The notes under the pieces: generated by a model
The model's input: the letters and a program-made list of their open reading frames with translations, nothing else
What the model was told of the DNA's origin: nothing
Databases searched by the model: none
Source of the DNA: Hyaloperonospora brassicae
Taxonomy: Eukaryota; Oomycota; Peronosporomycetes; Peronosporales; Peronosporaceae
Reading direction: 5' to 3'
Length of the DNA stretch: 64,000 nucleotides
Assembly: GCA_947650285.1 (NCBI GenBank)
Contig: CANTFL010000221.1
Location: forward strand, 310,001-374,000
Shown: piece by piece, positions 63,363 through 64,000 of the stretch
Position numbering within the stretch: position 1 is the first letter of the stretch
Layout of the letters: each line of letters starts with the position of its first letter
Translations under genes and position numbers: made by a program

Positions 63363-63815
63363 AGTGTGCTTTCGATCCGAAAAGCGCTACGTCTTAGGCC
63401 GGGTCTTCGTTGCAACTGATGACATGTGTCTCGATTCTGAAGGCACACATCGCGAAGCTTGGATGGATCAAACGTGCACGTGCCATAGAACATCTACACA
63501 GGATACAGAGACTTATCTTTTCGTATTTGATAAGGCAGAGCCCTCTGACGTTCTCCTTTGGCGTAAATAATGCAGTTTAAAGAGCGTGATCAAGCTGACC
63601 GATCTATGTAACTCTTTTCGGTGGTTGCGGTCAGTTAATGGGAGATGACTCGTGCGTCTCAAGATTTGACCTCCGCAATGTTGCCGCAATTTATAATTTT
63701 GCTTCAGCATGGCGTTAGAGTTTTTGACGTTAAAGAATACGGTAGACGAACATGACGACGAAGGCTGACCCTGAACATACAGCAAAAGCAGTACTGTGGC
63801 AAAGTCATTAATCAA
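63363..63815 (-). pseudogene. Secreted-protein gene, right copy (100-codon frame plus out-of-frame 3' part)
   Basis: ATG at 63,815 opens a 100-codon frame with a good leader (MINDFATVLLLLYVQGQP), then basic sequence including QNYKLRQHCGGQILRR about 30 residues after the leader, where RXLR-type effectors carry their motif. The similarity to that motif is weak and may be chance. The segment homologous to the left copy's YGTCTF...LQR part lies downstream (63,490-63,370) in another frame, so the original protein was longer. The product, if made, would be a small secreted protein. Confidence 0.45.
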
Positions 63816-64000
63816 ATTTTATGACGTGGATCGGTGACTACCCAGTTAAGGCGTCACTTATTGGTGGAAAATGATGCCAAGGGACTTAGCGATCCAATAA
63901 ATAGATAGAAAGCGATCTCAACGGGGATCGGCGATCCGATCCAATTGTCTCCCGATTGATGAATATGGATCGACCTGAAGCAGAGCGATCTGGGACAAGA
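63816..64000. other. Window end, upstream of the right secreted-protein gene
   Basis: Contains two GATCGGGGATCGGCGATCC-type inverted patches near 63,918-63,945. No gene recognised. Confidence 0.3.

Larger units (their letters stand above)
49370..63815 (-). repeat. Right arm of the large inverted duplication
   Basis: This is the inverse partner of 16,735-25,497 plus 39,232-39,600, interrupted only by the chromovirus 53,322-61,305. It keeps the empty sites for the left-arm Mutator-like element (49,795-49,803), the pogo copy (about 49,767) and the solo LTR (62,239-62,243). Base divergence between arms looks like 20-35% with many small indels, so the duplication is old. Confidence 0.9.

Overview
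The window looks like a gene-poor, repeat-rich stretch of an oomycete genome, most likely Peronosporales (Phytophthora or a downy mildew). Two things support this: a pair of short secreted proteins with RXLR-EER-type effector layout, and many Ty3/gypsy chromovirus copies, a pogo-like transposon, Mutator-like elements and LINE fragments. No housekeeping gene, rRNA, confident tRNA or CRISPR array was recognised. All identities, alignments and percentages were judged by eye; no search was run.

Layout. (1) 1-1,400: no recognised gene. (2) About 1,400-14,450: one very old Ty3/gypsy element on the minus strand. It has roughly 0.8-1 kb direct repeats at its ends, integrase remnants at 7.3-8.3 kb, and a plus-strand coding-like region between integrase and the left repeat. 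(3) 15,258-15,696: solo LTR with target-site duplication (TSD) GCGGA. (4) 16,735-39,600 and 49,370-63,815 are the two arms of a large diverged inverted duplication. The arms are colinear block by block once later insertions are removed. Left-arm insertions: a solo LTR (18,319-18,709, TSD AGAAG), a Mutator-like element (23,144-25,459, 9-bp TSD GCCATCAAC) and a pogo-like transposon (25,498-39,231, TA). The pogo copy was split by a second Mutator-like element (25,880-37,341, TSD TCATCACCT), which was itself hit by a full-length chromovirus (26,514-34,255, TSD TAGCT) and a solo LTR (34,687-35,124). Right-arm insertion: a full-length chromovirus on the minus strand (53,322-61,305, TSD CTCTC). For several insertions the other arm keeps the empty site. 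(5) 39,640-46,587: truncated chromovirus and older gypsy fragments, then sequence in which nothing was recognised. (6) 46,588-48,164: a third Mutator-like element.

Genes. Each arm carries, in homologous position, one RXLR-EER-like secreted effector candidate (20,187-20,639 minus; 52,361-52,711 plus) and one broken secreted-protein gene (about 16,735-17,190; 63,513-63,815). Several further reading frames are recognisable in both arms but match no family I know.

Most unusual content. Both full-length chromoviruses carry a convergent antisense ORF between pol and the 3' LTR. It is intact (343 codons) in the 53-61 kb copy although that copy's gag-pol has several frameshifts and a stop. Its product has a conserved acidic VEVI-type stretch resembling a SUMO-interacting motif and four conserved cysteines. 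A coiled-coil antisense ORF lies next to it, and the old gypsy element at 1.4-14.4 kb seems to have the same arrangement. This antisense module and the inverted duplication with its diverged effector pair are the main leads.
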